64,000 bases of DNA from Ignelater luminosus (taxonomy: Eukaryota; Arthropoda; Insecta; Coleoptera; Elateridae), in the NCBI GenBank assembly GCA_011009095.1, contig VTPC01090678.1:99271-163270 (forward strand). The letters run 5' to 3'. The notes beneath the pieces are model-generated. The model was not told where the DNA came from. It saw nothing but the letters and a program-made list of their open reading frames with translations, and ran no database searches. The position numbers were made by a program, and so were the translations under genes. Positions 12,996 through 24,683 of this stretch are shown one piece after another. The first letter of the stretch is position 1, and every line of letters starts with the position of its first letter.

Positions 12996-15170
12996 ATGGT
13001 ATAAGATAAGAGCATGGAACATAAGGAGAATGTATGGCAAAGAAAATAAACTGGTACAAGAATTTAAAAGAGCAAAACTTAAAATATTATTATTTACCGA
13101 AACAAAAAAGAAAGGCAAATGAGAAATGACAATAGAAGATAATGATATAATGTTAAGCGGAGTTGAAGGCAACAATCGAGTAGAGGCAGGTGTAGGATGT
13201 ATGATAAGTTCCTACTACATGAAGAAATTGATTAAATGGAAAGGAATAAACAAAAAAATCATGGTAGTAACAATGCGACTAACACAAAACAAAATAACAA
13301 AGATAATAATAGTATATGGGCCAGGAGAAAATGATAAAGCAGTAGATAAAGAAAAGTTTTCTGAACAACTACAAGAAAGATATGAGGTAGATGCATTACT
13401 AATCATCGGAGATTTTAATGCCAGGGTGGGGAACAAAGTAGAAGGAACAAATGGAGCAATGAGAAGTTTTGTAAAAAATACCAGAATAATAAAATTTTGC
13501 ATACAAAGTCAACTAATCATTTAGAACTCCTTCTTCCAACACATCATAAATACACAAGAGAAGAAAAAGAAAGACATGAAAAATCTATAATAGATTACAT
13601 TATTACAGAAATGACTAGTAGACACATGCTAAAAGATGTAAGAGTATGCAAAAATTATCAATTACCAACAGATCATTACCTTCTGGTTGCAAAAATTAAA
13701 GATGTGAAAATAAATGTGAAAACAATAAACCAGCGAAGCAAGAAACATGTAAAGAAAACCATCAAAGTATATAAACTTTAAAACAAAGAAATAAGAGATC
13801 AATATGAAGAACTAATCAAAAAGCAGATAGAGGAAAGAAAACAAGAAATAAGTCTGGAAAATCTAGAAGAAAAGTGGAAAATACTCAAAGCAATATTAAA
13901 CAGAGCAGCAAGTTAAATATGTGTAGTCACAATAACAGGAGAGATGAAGAAAAGAACAAACTGGTGGAATGAGGAAGTTAAAGAAGTGGTCAAGGTTTAA
14001 AAAAAGCATGGAAAGGATACTTAAAGTTGCAAACAATACAGTCCTATAATAAATACTAGGAAGCTAGAAAAATAATAAAGATAAAATTAAAGAAGTTAAG
14101 AATAAAGAATGAAAAGACCTTGGTGAAAGGATGAAAGATAATACTAAAAACAACCAAAAACTATTTTACAGAACAGTAAAACAAATCAAAAATAAAGATG
14201 CAGAAATTTTATTAGAAACAACAGAGATAATAAAAAGATGGGGTGAAAACTTTAAAGAAATGTTAGAAGCACAGGAAATAGGCAATAGAGAAGTGAACAA
14301 CAAAACTGAATTAACTCCTATAGAAGAGAATAATAGAATAAGAAAGGAAAATGTTAACAAAGCCATAAAAACACTAAAAAATGGAAAATCTCCAGGAATA
14401 GGCAACGTAAAGGCTGAAATACTGAAGTATATAGGTGAAATAGGACTAAACTTACTTCACGAAATACTAGAAACAGCATGAAAAACGCAGGAAGTGCCTA
14501 ATGACTGGAAAACATCAGTATAGTACCTATATACAAAAAAAGAGACCGAAGAGCATGTAGTAACTATAGAGGAACATCACTACTCTGTACTGCAAGTAAA
14601 ATATATGAAAAAGTGCTAGAGAAAAGACTTAGAGACAGAAATAAATAACAGAATAAAAGCAACAGTGAAACTATTTCATGCAACAAAAATGGTTTGATCA
14701 ACAAGAAGGAAATTAGTACATAATCAAAATTAGCTGCCTATAAGGGGGTATACCTGCCAACTTTGTTATATGGAAGTGAGACATGGGTGGTAACAGATAG
14801 GCTACAAAAACGACTTCAAGCATCTGAAATGAAGTATTTGCGAAGGGTAGCAAATGTCGCTCTAATGAAGAAGATAAGGAATGAAACTACAAGAGAAAGA
14901 CTAACAGTAGAAAGTGTCAGCAAATATATTCAGAAAGCACAGTTAAGATGGTGGGGGCATATGAATAGACTAGATAAAACCAGGCAAGTCAAGAAAATAT
15001 GGGAGGCAAGAAAAATAGGTAAAGGAAGAAGAGGTAGACCTAAGAAGACATGGTATGAAGAGGTGGCTAATGTTTTGAAGGAAAATAAACTGGATTGAAA
15101 AGAAGGCAAAGTACAATCTAAATGGAAGAAATGGAAGAAGGTAATCAGTGAAATATAGAAAGGAAGAAAG
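12996..15170 (+). pseudogene. LINE ORF2 (endonuclease-RT) remnant with RT core deleted
   Basis: The AP-type endonuclease part is seen as IRAWNIRRMYGK (about 13005), TETKKKGK, VGCMISSYY, IIIVYGPGEND (about 13305), LLIIGDFNARVGN (about 13400) and SIIDYIITEM...TDHYLLVAKI (about 13585-13695). RT begins with IKTLKNGKSPGIGN (about 14365), VPNDWKTS and IYEKVLEKRL (about 14600). The chain then jumps to LLYGSETWVVTDR (14763) and a tail with LRWWGHMNRLDKTRQ (about 14945). In the related LINE at 50.2 kb the interval between those points is roughly 650 bp longer and contains the FGFRxGRS and catalytic region, so most of the catalytic core is gone here. Several stops and frameshifts interrupt the remainder. 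It cannot make active RT. Confidence 0.8.
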
Positions 15171-15225
15171 AGTAACCTCTACATCTAATTGGTAAAAGAA
15201 TCATAGATTATATTATATATTTCAC

Positions 15226-17059
15226 TTTAAACGGCCTGGCCCCATAACCTATAGATTTATCTTTATAGCGCAGTGAACAGTGAACTAATAAATAATTAAC
15301 TCAGAACAGATCTACTCCTTCTTTATTAAACACAAAATAAAATCACACATTACAACACCATTTTCTTTCTGATTTGACCTATTTTTTTCTGTTTTTTTTT
15401 TAAAAATCAGGGAAACCAACTTCTTTTACAATAAAGATTAATACAATAGAATGTATTGTGTGTTGCCTATTAACAACAGCTTATTCACTAATAAATATAT
15501 TGCATTATTTTAACATTTTTGAGCTAATTTTGATGCAGATTTTAAAATTTTATTTCACTTTTAGTACAGTTTAGTGCTTTTTAATGTTTTCTTGCAATTA
15601 TACTTAAGTAATCCGCATTCTTTGATGAAATGATCCCGTATCAGACATATGAGAATGTAATGTTAATTCAACTGCGGATCAGATTTGAAGAGAAAGTAAA
15701 TTTATACTAGAACAATATTATATTGTTAATAAGGCATTTCAAAGTTTGTTGGAGGATTTGGCGCAATGCTCACTCTTCGCGTTAATACCTAATTATATCC
15801 CTAACAATTATTCTTATATTTAAAGAGAAACTTTAAATGATGTAATTTGCATATAATTCCGAAAGTTAGCAATTCGCTTCAAAACTAAGCGCAATAATAA
15901 ACTAAAACAAGAATCTGCTCTTTGTCTGTTTTCCATAACCATTACCGTTTCTCCTCTAGAAAACAAACGGAACGCCGTTTCAAATGACATTTTATACTCT
16001 GTACTATTGTAAATTCTATTTCAAACGCAAATCCTATTTATGTGAGCCTTCACAGAAATATCTCTCTCCGTTCTTTGTTTAGAGACACAGTAAATTCTAT
16101 AACACTAGTGTAAAGTTCGAAATACTAACAAGATTGAAATTTCAACAAAAATCGAACTGGATGATATAATGGAGATGTTCTGTTTCTAGAGAGAAAAAAC
16201 ATATTAAACTAGCAATTTGCTTTGTTAAAGATGCAATGCATAATAATAGTACAGCTTCTCTGAATGCTTGTAATAATGAATATGAAAAATAAGAGTTGAA
16301 AATAGCTAAAGTATCATTAGCTCTTGTTATCATAGAATTAATAAAAACACAGGACAAACTTGAAATTTAAAACCTTTTCTAACTAATGCAGCAGCAAACG
16401 TCGCGTCGCAAGCGCAATTAAGGCACACGACTGTGTATTTAAATGTAATTTTGTCGTTAGTTAGACTTTTCAGTTATGCCTTCAAAGAGGGGGTTCATTC
16501 TTTAAAAATAAAAATTAACAAAACCAAGCGTTTTGCTCCCGAACTAGTTATTACCGAATCTTTCTCAACAATTCTATTTTTTAATTTCCGGATTCTCGTT
16601 GCATTTAGTACTTGTTAACTCTTTAACACTATAAAGAAGGAATCACGAATTTTTACTATTAATATTCTAAACATTGGCAAGTTTATTTTTCTACTTCGAT
16701 AAATTTCAATTTGTTTGTAACACACACGCTCCCAGTTGTTCGTTTATTATTTTTAGGAAGTTCACGGTCTCTGCCTAGCAGCAGTGGCTTGCCACTCACC
16801 TTATTGGGTTAGTACGGTTGCTACCGGAGTTAGGTGGGGTAACAGAAACAGATCAAGTTGCAGGAGGGCGTTGGCCAGCACGGGGTGACTTAGATACCAA
16901 CTGAGTTGAGCAAATTTGTATTTATTTATGGGCGCCAGATTCTAAAAACTGCAGGTCCAGAAATATTATTTTCTCCAATCACAGATAATGTAACTTACCA
17001 AACTCGAACTTCCAAATAGGTCTGAAAAAGGGCGAAGGCGACAAGAATAAAACATTAAA
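15226..17059. other. Gene-free stretch, nothing recognised
   Basis: AT-rich, with only short unsupported ORFs. Confidence 0.45.
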
Positions 17060-17063
17060 ATAG

Positions 17064-19146
17064 TGTAATGTTATTTTAAAATTCGCACTAAATCCGGCCC
17101 TGTTTTTCAATTTCGTTCGGATATTTGTTTTCTTGACGCGCAATATTTAAATTGTTTCATTAAACGAATGTTTGTTATAATGTTATTTTAAAGAATTAAT
17201 ATTTTTGTGGTCTCGACACCTAGACTCCAGTAGAAGTGTCTTTCGTTGATTTCCAATATCAAATGCCCAGAATCATTAGTTGCAATACTGCAGTCACACA
17301 GTCTCGGGGAAGTCAAATTTAAACTAGCGAATCTACAAGTAAAATTTTCCATTGTCGCATAAAGAGTATTAATGTCTTAATCTGTTAAGGTGTATATCCG
17401 ACTTTTTAACCCCACTTCCGTAAGTACGAACTGCGTAACAAAAACGCAGAGGTTAGGCAGTACGATAAGAGCTTCGTACTCGAACCAACGTGTGGTAATT
17501 TTCGACGTTTACCTCTACATCCCCTAATTGGATTCAAACCAAATTAAGTGAAGCGACCCTCTTAGAAAAAAAGAGATCGGACTGGAGAAATCGTAATTTC
17601 TTCGTGTCAGAGACGCGCAATAGTCGCAGAAGAAAATGGTTTGTTTGCCAACAGCAAGGCTTATAAATTTCGTTATTGTGGGGAATGTATAACCCAAATA
17701 TAATTACGCTGGTGTCCTCCAGGAAGCAGAAATTGTAGAGGGTAGGAACGCAACCATTTTGGCCCCGTTGGTATAGCATCTGTATGTATACTACATTTTG
17801 GAAGCTCCGCAAAATTTTAATAGTGCTTGAGACTCAGTGATTTTCGTTTATAAAATTGTGTGTAAACGCCTGGATTTTGTTCTTATGTTTTTTTGTGATT
17901 AACATAAAATAAGTGGTTGCTCTTCGAAATTAAAGTTTTCTCAATTATTGGATCTAGCTGCCTTTCGTCGGAAAACAGAGGTCTGCTCATACCTTTTGGA
18001 AGAAAGAATTCCTGTATGAGAAAGAAAGAAAACCTGCTGTGTTTTATTATATGAATTTTAATGCTTAAAGACTAGGAGAACGTCGAACTTTGTGAAATAT
18101 TTTATACGAAAACTTTGCTTAGACAGGATCAGTTTCGTATTGTTTTATTGAATCATAATTTTTTTTTCAAGTAACTTTTTAACTAATTTGTAACAGGAAC
18201 GTTCCCAGGTAATTTTAGCTGGTGTTTGATAAATTGTTGCAACAAAATTACTAACTTGGCAATCATTTCTTTGTTCTTAAATGTAAAGTTCAGTTGCCAA
18301 TATTTAACAATCTATGGTCAAGTTTACCTTAGTCGGGTTAATTAATGTTTGAATTTTGATCTTTTGTGTTCTATTTTAAAATTTTAACGTAACAGAATCA
18401 TTTCGCTTTGTTTATTGTAATAATTTGGTTTTCTTATAGTTTGTTTCTGTTTTTATTACTTTGTCGACTCTGTTCTCCAAACAGAAATTAATTTATGCCT
18501 GTTATTGATATTCTTTTGTAGCGTTATTTTGTTATTGTTTTTGTATTTTTGTTTTTGTAAGTGGATCTCTGGTCCAGGCGAAGCAGCTTCATTTCATTAT
18601 TTTGTTCTTTTGGTTATCAAAAAGCACGTAGTGTATATTCCAAATTTCAATTATAGACTAGATATCTTTGCTCAAGAGAGAAGTAAATATTGAATTGCTA
18701 TTTTTCTCTTGTATCGCTTTAAAAGAAGGAAGTCTTCAGAGGACTTCCTTAGCAAAATTAAGTAAGACAAATCAAGTGTTTATACAGTGTTTATTTTGTG
18801 TATTGAGTCTCATTGGTGAAACGTCAGAGCGAGTTTTAATAGAGCTTCCACGAGGTAAGTTACACACAGGGTGAGGTTTCGTAAGAGGCCTATATACAGG
18901 GTGTCGGATTCGCGAGTAGTCGCGTGACCTACCATCAGAACCCTTCGATCTACGACTGCTAGCGCCCTCTTTTACGACCATCTATTAGTTTAATAAGAGT
19001 TTTGGAAAACGGTGAGATTCTCTTTGTGAGAGATTAGCCAAGTTTATTTGAGAATCCACCCCATCTGCGGCATGAGCTGCGGGATTTAACATCTACCATT
19101 GGTCTGGACGGGACTTGTGCATACTTTTGAGCATCTTCCCGTTACA
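17064..19146 (+). mobile_element. Solo LTR, copy 2
   Basis: 2083 bp from TGTAATG to CCCGTTACA, flanked by a perfect 4-bp duplication ATAG (17060-17063 and 19147-19150). It is very similar to copies 3 and 4 along its whole length. Relative to copy 4 it lacks about 75 bp around 18,550, including the AATAAA segment. The conserved hairpin is at 18,726-18,750. No internal retroelement sequence is attached on either side. Confidence 0.88.
18726..18750 (+). other. Conserved hairpin in LTR copy 2
   Basis: The same 9-bp arms and 7-nt loop as in copy 1, without a change. Confidence 0.7.
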
Positions 19147-19150
19147 ATAG

Positions 19151-22100
19151 ACGACCCAAAATTTAATGCGACACAGTAATGCAGGTTGTACAAAAGAGAG
19201 TTGCGGTACACTAATGGTGTTACCCAGTAGATGATATAATACAGTGAACACAAGAAAATAAATATTCTAGACTCAAAGAAATACAAAGTTTCAGGCAAAA
19301 TTTAATAGACTGCGTATTGCGCCCAAAAAAAAAGGAAAGAAAATAAAAATTATCAGCCTAGAAGGCTCAAACAAATAAATTAGCAACACAATAATTAGAT
19401 AATAATTAACAATAGTCGGCGCGTTATTACCAGATACGCGACGGAAACCTAACTGGATGGTTGATTGATCAATTGTCTAGGGAGTGCAGAAACAAAAAAA
19501 AGTGATCTCAATGCAAAACTTCAATAAATGTTGACGCACCCCGTAGATAACACTCCACAGACTTCCACGGTCTTTAATATAAAATATCAGGTAACCAAAT
19601 TTTGATCGTAAAGCTAACAAAAGAAAGGTAAATACGCAGTCTGAACAACAATTTATATCTAAAAATATATTGCTAGACTTAGAAGTTGTACGCATATGAA
19701 TTTCATTTAATAATTTACAAAAATCAAGAAATGATTCAATAATCTATACATAACTCGTATAAATTTTCAAAAATAAAGAAATAATGTCCAAGTAGTTTGA
19801 AGAAACTATTATCGTTCATTTTACACATAAGAAAATAATAAGTTTTACTAATAATTGACAAATACAAAAACTATAGATTGCACAAATATTCAGGGAATTT
19901 TGAACAGTTTAATGGCATATGTCTGATATACCAAACAATGCAACGAATATCACGACACAATAATAGATTCACGCAAAAACGAGAATATCAAACAAATCAC
20001 ACACCTGTACTACAGCGATAACGAAGCTGAACGTACCCTTCTGGAGCTGGTAGAACCAAGTTGAGATGATCCTCCATGGTAATCGCTAGCTGGCTGCAGA
20101 TGGAACTTATTCAGAGAAGTCGTCGAAATTAGCGGACTCGGAGTTATGAAATCTGATGAAATTCACAGAATCGCCAAATAATTTTCTCAAAAGAAACTTC
20201 AAAATAACTCCAATAATGGAAGGCGGGTCCAGCTCCCCAAATACGGGTAGGTTTTACAAAAACCTTAGAAAAGACACCACCACCACGCTAATTTTTAAAT
20301 TTTCGATTCCCTTGAATCGGTACTACAACGACCGCTATTCAATTTGAAGTCCCCCCAGAATGTCAAAGCAAGCAAATGTTAAAATATTTTCGCTGCAGTG
20401 GGATATACAGGCTGGTCACAATCTAATTCGGCAATATAATATAATTGAAGTCTGAGAATGCTCAAACGATACGTAACACGATGTCATTCCATTTAAGGGT
20501 TAATAAGGGTACTAAAGGGGTTTAGAGGTAACTTGTTGAACTTTTTGTACATTCAAAGTTTTAACTTCTTGAAATCTAGACAACAACATACTGAAAATCT
20601 TCATGTTACGAATACTTCCGTAATAGACACATTCTTAATTTATCTACATATTTATATTGTTTACGCATGCTGTTTTAACTAATCATTTCAGCTTCAATTT
20701 CTTACAGAATGTATTTCTGTTTAAATTTTAACTTTAAAATTAAGAATTCTACCGTAGTGCATTAGTTAAGCACAATTACATAAAATCTTATCTAAAGTAC
20801 TAAAACTAACTTTTTAATTAACAAAACAAATGTTTATGTCCAAGTTTCAAAACTAACAAAACATTTACTAATTCTCAAATTAAAGTAGAGAAATCCGATT
20901 CTGAGAATTGTTTGTAAACAGCTTACGAGACTTGATACCAGTTGCGATCCACTACTATCCAACAATTCGCTTTAGTTCTAACAATATAATGGGTACACTA
21001 CCGCCCTACGAAAGCTTTTGAACCGTAAGAGGAAATCGCGATTGTGTAACTACTCCAGTGTAACGGTATCGTATCTATTTAAACACATACAGGATGTAAT
21101 AGTCAGATTCCATTTCGGTTTAGAATATATGAAAAGTCTTTTAATTAAGGATTGCACAAAACTATCCAATTAAAACTTTCTATGAAAACGTAAAATGGCA
21201 CATGAATTAACAATTAGGTAGATGCTACGAGGTTTAAGTTTCACATAGGTAATTAAAAAGTTTTTCTCTGGTTTTCAGACTTTTAACGGAATTCCAGTTT
21301 GAAGAAGTTAATATTAACTTTAATAACTGTAATCATATTAGTGGACCTATACTAGGGACCTTTCGCGACTCTCTCAAACTAAATACATTATATGTGCTTC
21401 AGTGCCTAGGAGGAGGGTGTTACGAATTGGTGTACAAGGGTTTGTATGGTGCTAGTTGCAAAGTTTCGCTCTCGTCATTACTCTAACCCCCAAAGTTCCT
21501 CTTTACTCAAACTTACTCCATTTAATAAAACGCAATCATGAGATGGTCGTTAAGGAATCTCTTTTTAATAATTAATTTCAAGACAGTTGTCAAATAGAAG
21601 CGTTACAAATTAAACTAAAGTTGCATCGTTTAAATTCTTTATTAACCCGAAAACGACACCTATTGAGCTGTTCCTTTCCAAATTTAAATTCCAATATCTT
21701 TTCCTCCCTTTATAAAATGAGAATCCCGGATTTTAAACGGAAATATAAAAATAAATCTATTGTCAAACAAAATCACTTTTTTTTTCTCCCCTACGCAAGC
21801 ATACATATACATGACAATGGTTTTTAAATGACAATCCGTGAAAAGCACATTCCAGAAGTCTCATAATCCAATAGGGAACTGAAACTTGACACCCACCGAC
21901 ATTTTTCCAATACACAACACTATCCTCTAGTGATTTTGTCATTTCCTTGGAGAAATGAAGGAAATTCACCTTTCCCTCTTGCTATAGGCGGCGGTGGCAA
22001 CAAGAAACTTTACACTTACAGCTTTTACGCTTTTACCCCTGTAGCGTGACCTCCTGTTTTATATTGTGAGTATAAAAACGACGCCGTGACGTCAATTTCC

Positions 22101-22400
22101 ACCCATGAAAACATTTATTTGAGTTTTCTTTTAATACGTGAAGTGCAAGCTTAGTGAACGGAAGAAAATATTTTGTTTTTGCAATAACCGTTAGAACTGA
22201 AATAGTATTAGAAGTGCTATAAAGTACTGGTAAAGTCTACAAGCTGCTTTTTCGATTCATCTTTTTAGCACTTTAATAATTTCTCGAGAAACAAAATATG
22301 AAGCAAATGTAAAAAATTACGCAGGGAAATGAAAAGTTATTTGCATATTTGCAGTGTATACATTTTCGTTTTTAATTATTGAATAGATTTGCTGTTTTTT
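19151..22400. other. Gene-free stretch, nothing recognised
   Basis: No supportable ORF or TE. A CRE-like TGACGTCA octamer lies at about 22,088, but no gene follows it closely, so I do not call a promoter. Confidence 0.4.
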
Positions 22401-22437
22401 GTGATATCAATTCCTGTTGGAAATGAGAAAACAGCAT

Positions 22438-22900
22438 GGCCGCCGGTGATAGTAATGCAAATAAACCACTCAATTTGTGTGATGTTTGTGAAGCAAATAC
22501 TGTTTCAAAAAGAGTGCATAAATTGCAATGTGTGTTCTCATAAGAATTGTGTAAATAAACTTTAGAATACAACTCAGATAGATTCTAATAAATTTATATG
22601 CTGTAATATTGAAAATAATGTACAACAAACAGATGATGTTCATAAATCATTAGTAGTGTACAAACTGAGGAAAATAATATCAAAACTTAATTGAGGTATT
22701 GTCTCTTATAAAAAATTAAGATCAAATAATTCAAGAACTACGAGAATCGTATCATGTTTAAGAAATGGTTGCAATATCCTCAGAGAAATGCACAGCAACA
22801 TACACCTATAGGTACAGCTGCAAATAAGATTTATCATTAAAATAAATATGATGATAAATAAAATATGAAGAACTTTGAAACAATAATAAATTCTCAAAAA
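22438..22900 (+). pseudogene. Zinc-finger (PHD-like) ORF remnant
   Basis: Starting at ATG 22,438 the frame reads MAAGDSNANKPLNLCDVCEA and then, allowing frame changes, a Cys/His ladder CxxC...C...C...CVNK...FICC (to about 22,605). A further decayed segment contains SLVVYKLRKIISKLN (about 22,650-22,695). A Cys-rich finger at the N-terminus followed by such a segment is common in ORF1 of some insect LINEs and in transposase-associated proteins. It is too damaged and short for a firm family. The left end of the pogo-type element begins 29 bp after this block. Confidence 0.35.
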
Positions 22901-22928
22901 ATGATTTAAACAAGACTAGTAATCGGTA

Positions 22929-23171
22929 CAGTTATTGGCCAGTTAAGCAAATTATATCATTCAAACATTGGCCGTTTACAAATGTAAATTAAAACAAATC
23001 ATGATAAGCATACGATTTATCTTTCATTGCTAATTTATAGTTAATGTAAAGAAATTTGAATAATTATCTAATAACTGAGAAATAAAATATAAAATAAAAG
23101 AATGCAAAAAAACATAGTTATTGGCCACTTTTTACCGTAATTAGACATTTGCAGGACAGTAATTGGCTATA
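22929..23171. repeat. Left subterminal motif array of the pogo-type element
   Basis: Copies of the terminal motif AGT(T/A)ATTGGC(C/T)A lie at about 22,930, 23,117 and 23,158, all in the same orientation. Such arrays commonly bind the element's own transposase; that role is inferred. Confidence 0.6.
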
Positions 23172-23306
23172 AAGTTTATTACGACATTATGTAACTATAA
23201 GATCTTTCTTCTAGTTAAAACACTTTATTCTAGAGCGATTGTTATGTAATTACAGAAACAACAACAATATTTACAACAATTTTTATTTATCCTTATTTTC
23301 TAAGTA

Positions 23307-24600
23307 CGAGGCTGGTCTGAAAAGTTTCCGACCTCAACGTGAAGATGCCAGCACTCGTAAATAAAAGCTACTGAATTTCGATGTTCATCTGTTGACAGTT
23401 ACTCACCAAAGTTTCAGCCATTTTGGACGCGCAGTTTTTATGTAACAGTCGTTTGAGTGAGTTGATGTGAGTTTTTTTTGTGAAAATGGACAAAATCGAG
23501 TATCGAGCAGTCATTAAATATTTGTTTTTGAAAGGCAATACGCTTTCGCAAATAAAAGATGAGTTGGATTCTGTGTATGGGGACTCTGCACCATCATTTA
23601 CCGCAGTGAAATTTTGGGTTGCTAAATTTAAACGTGGCCGTAAGAGCTTGGGAAACGATGAACGTTCGGGACGTCCAAAAACTGCAACTACCGACGAAAA
23701 CATCGCCAAAGTTCACCAAATGGTGCTAGACGACCGCCGAATTAAAGTGAGAGAGATAGCAGAGGTTATGAACATGTCAAAAGAACGTGTTTGTCACATA
23801 TTAAATCAACATTTAGGCATGAGAAAGCTGTCCACGCGCTGGGTGCCGCGTTTGCTCACGTTAGACCAAAAACGTGTTCGAATGAATATTTCCAACGCTC
23901 TTTTGGCGCAGTTTAGGCGAAATAAATCCGAGTTTTGGCGCCGATTAATTACTGTAGATGAAACTTGGATACACCATTATACGCCCGAAACAAAAATACA
24001 GTCCAAACAGTGGACTGCAAAGGGGGAACCGGCTCCAAAAAAAGCAAAAACTGTTTTTTCGGCTGGGAAAGTGATGGCGACTGTTTTTTGGGATAGTCAT
24101 GGAGTTATTTTAATCGATTATCTTCAAAAAGGAAAAACCATTACAGGAGCATACTATGCATTATTACTTGACAAGCTGAAGGCAGAAGTTGCGAAAAAAC
24201 GGCCACATTTGCAGAAAAAGAGAATCCCGTTTCACCAAGACAACGCACCGGCTCACACCTCAGCGGTTGCCATGGCGAAAATCCACGAATTACGGTTTGA
24301 ACCGCTTGACCATCCGCCTTACTCACCAGACCTAGCCCTAAGCGACTTCTTTTTGTTCCCTCATCTAAAAATTGCGCTCGGAGGACAAAGAGTTTCGTCA
24401 AATGAAGAGGCAATCACCTTCGTGAACAATTATTTTGCAGAGAAAAATGCCGAGTACTATTTGGACGGGTTACAGAGATGGGAGCATCGCTGGGAGAAGT
24501 GTGTAGAGTTACAAGGAGACTATGTTGAAAAATAAAAAAAAAATTTAAAAAAAAATGTCTTGTATCTTTGTTAGGTCGGAAACTTTTCAGACCACTCACG
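23307..24600 (+). mobile_element. Complete mariner element, nested in the pogo-type element
   Basis: 1294 bp, flanked by TA on both sides (23,305-23,306; 24,601-24,602). The imperfect terminal inverted repeats share GTCTGAAAAGTTTCCGACC exactly; the outermost bases differ slightly (CGAGGCTG and CGTGAGTG). Size, TA target and one uninterrupted transposase gene fit the mariner family. It sits between the pogo element's left subterminal array and its transposase C-terminus, so it arrived later. Confidence 0.97.
23486..24535 (+). CDS. mariner transposase, intact
   Basis: A 349-residue DD34D transposase, the usual length for mariner. I start it at ATG 23,486 (MDKIEYR); the in-frame GTG six bases upstream is not needed. 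The N-terminal half holds the two helix-turn-helix DNA-binding domains, with KFWVAKFKRGRKSLG and ERSGRPKTA between them and WVPRLLT as the family's WVPHEL-like motif. The catalytic acidic residues are in VDETWIHHY, HQDNAPAH and SPDLALSDFF, with 34 residues between the second and third Asp, exactly as expected. One oddity is Leu for the usual Pro in SPDLAPSD. No stop or frameshift is present. It would act in the nucleus, cutting and pasting its own element at TA sites. Activity is not shown by sequence alone. Confidence 0.96.
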   Translation: MDKIEYRAVIKYLFLKGNTLSQIKDELDSVYGDSAPSFTAVKFWVAKFKRGRKSLGNDERSGRPKTATTDENIAKVHQMVLDDRRIKVREIAEVMNMSKERVCHILNQHLGMRKLSTRWVPRLLTLDQKRVRMNISNALLAQFRRNKSEFWRRLITVDETWIHHYTPETKIQSKQWTAKGEPAPKKAKTVFSAGKVMATVFWDSHGVILIDYLQKGKTITGAYYALLLDKLKAEVAKKRPHLQKKRIPFHQDNAPAHTSAVAMAKIHELRFEPLDHPPYSPDLALSDFFLFPHLKIALGGQRVSSNEEAITFVNNYFAEKNAEYYLDGLQRWEHRWEKCVELQGDYVEK

Positions 24601-24683
24601 TAAAATTGGTACAGTTTTTCTGCAAATCAAACCTCTACGTGTCATCAAAGCTATTTTTTTCTTCTACGGATTCAGTTTGAACA

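Larger units (their letters stand above)
12120..15225 (+). mobile_element. APE-type LINE, internally deleted
   Basis: A two-ORF non-LTR retrotransposon on the plus strand, with an ORF1 coiled-coil protein, an ORF2 AP-like endonuclease, part of the RT and a C-terminal tail. Both edges are estimated from where coding similarity starts and stops. It belongs to the same lineage as the LINE at 50.2-53.2 kb and the endonuclease fragment at 31.6-31.8 kb. Stops, frameshifts and loss of about 650 bp of RT core make it inactive. Confidence 0.8.

Noticed and set aside
12440-13502. Long Phe/Ser/Ile-rich minus-strand ORFs opposite the 12-kb LINE
   Set aside because: Shadows of A-rich, Lys/Asn-rich LINE coding sequence read on the other strand. 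The same applies to the minus-strand ORFs at 50,331-52,913.
17534-17812. Antisense ORF of ~92 codons shared by LTR copies 2, 3 and 4 (also 33,225-33,506 and 40,473-40,763)
   Set aside because: It persists because the copies are young. Most differences between copies change the amino acid, and copy 1 has lost the frame, so there is no sign of protein selection.
18668-18874. 68-codon ORF (MLKREVNIEL...) repeated in LTR copies 2, 3 and 4
   Set aside because: It runs across the conserved hairpin and is explained by LTR similarity; no domain.
22080-22100. CRE-like TGACGTCA as a promoter element
   Set aside because: A single octamer with no intact gene downstream is not enough.
24141-24599. Minus-strand ORFs inside the intact mariner
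   Set aside because: Complement of the transposase gene.
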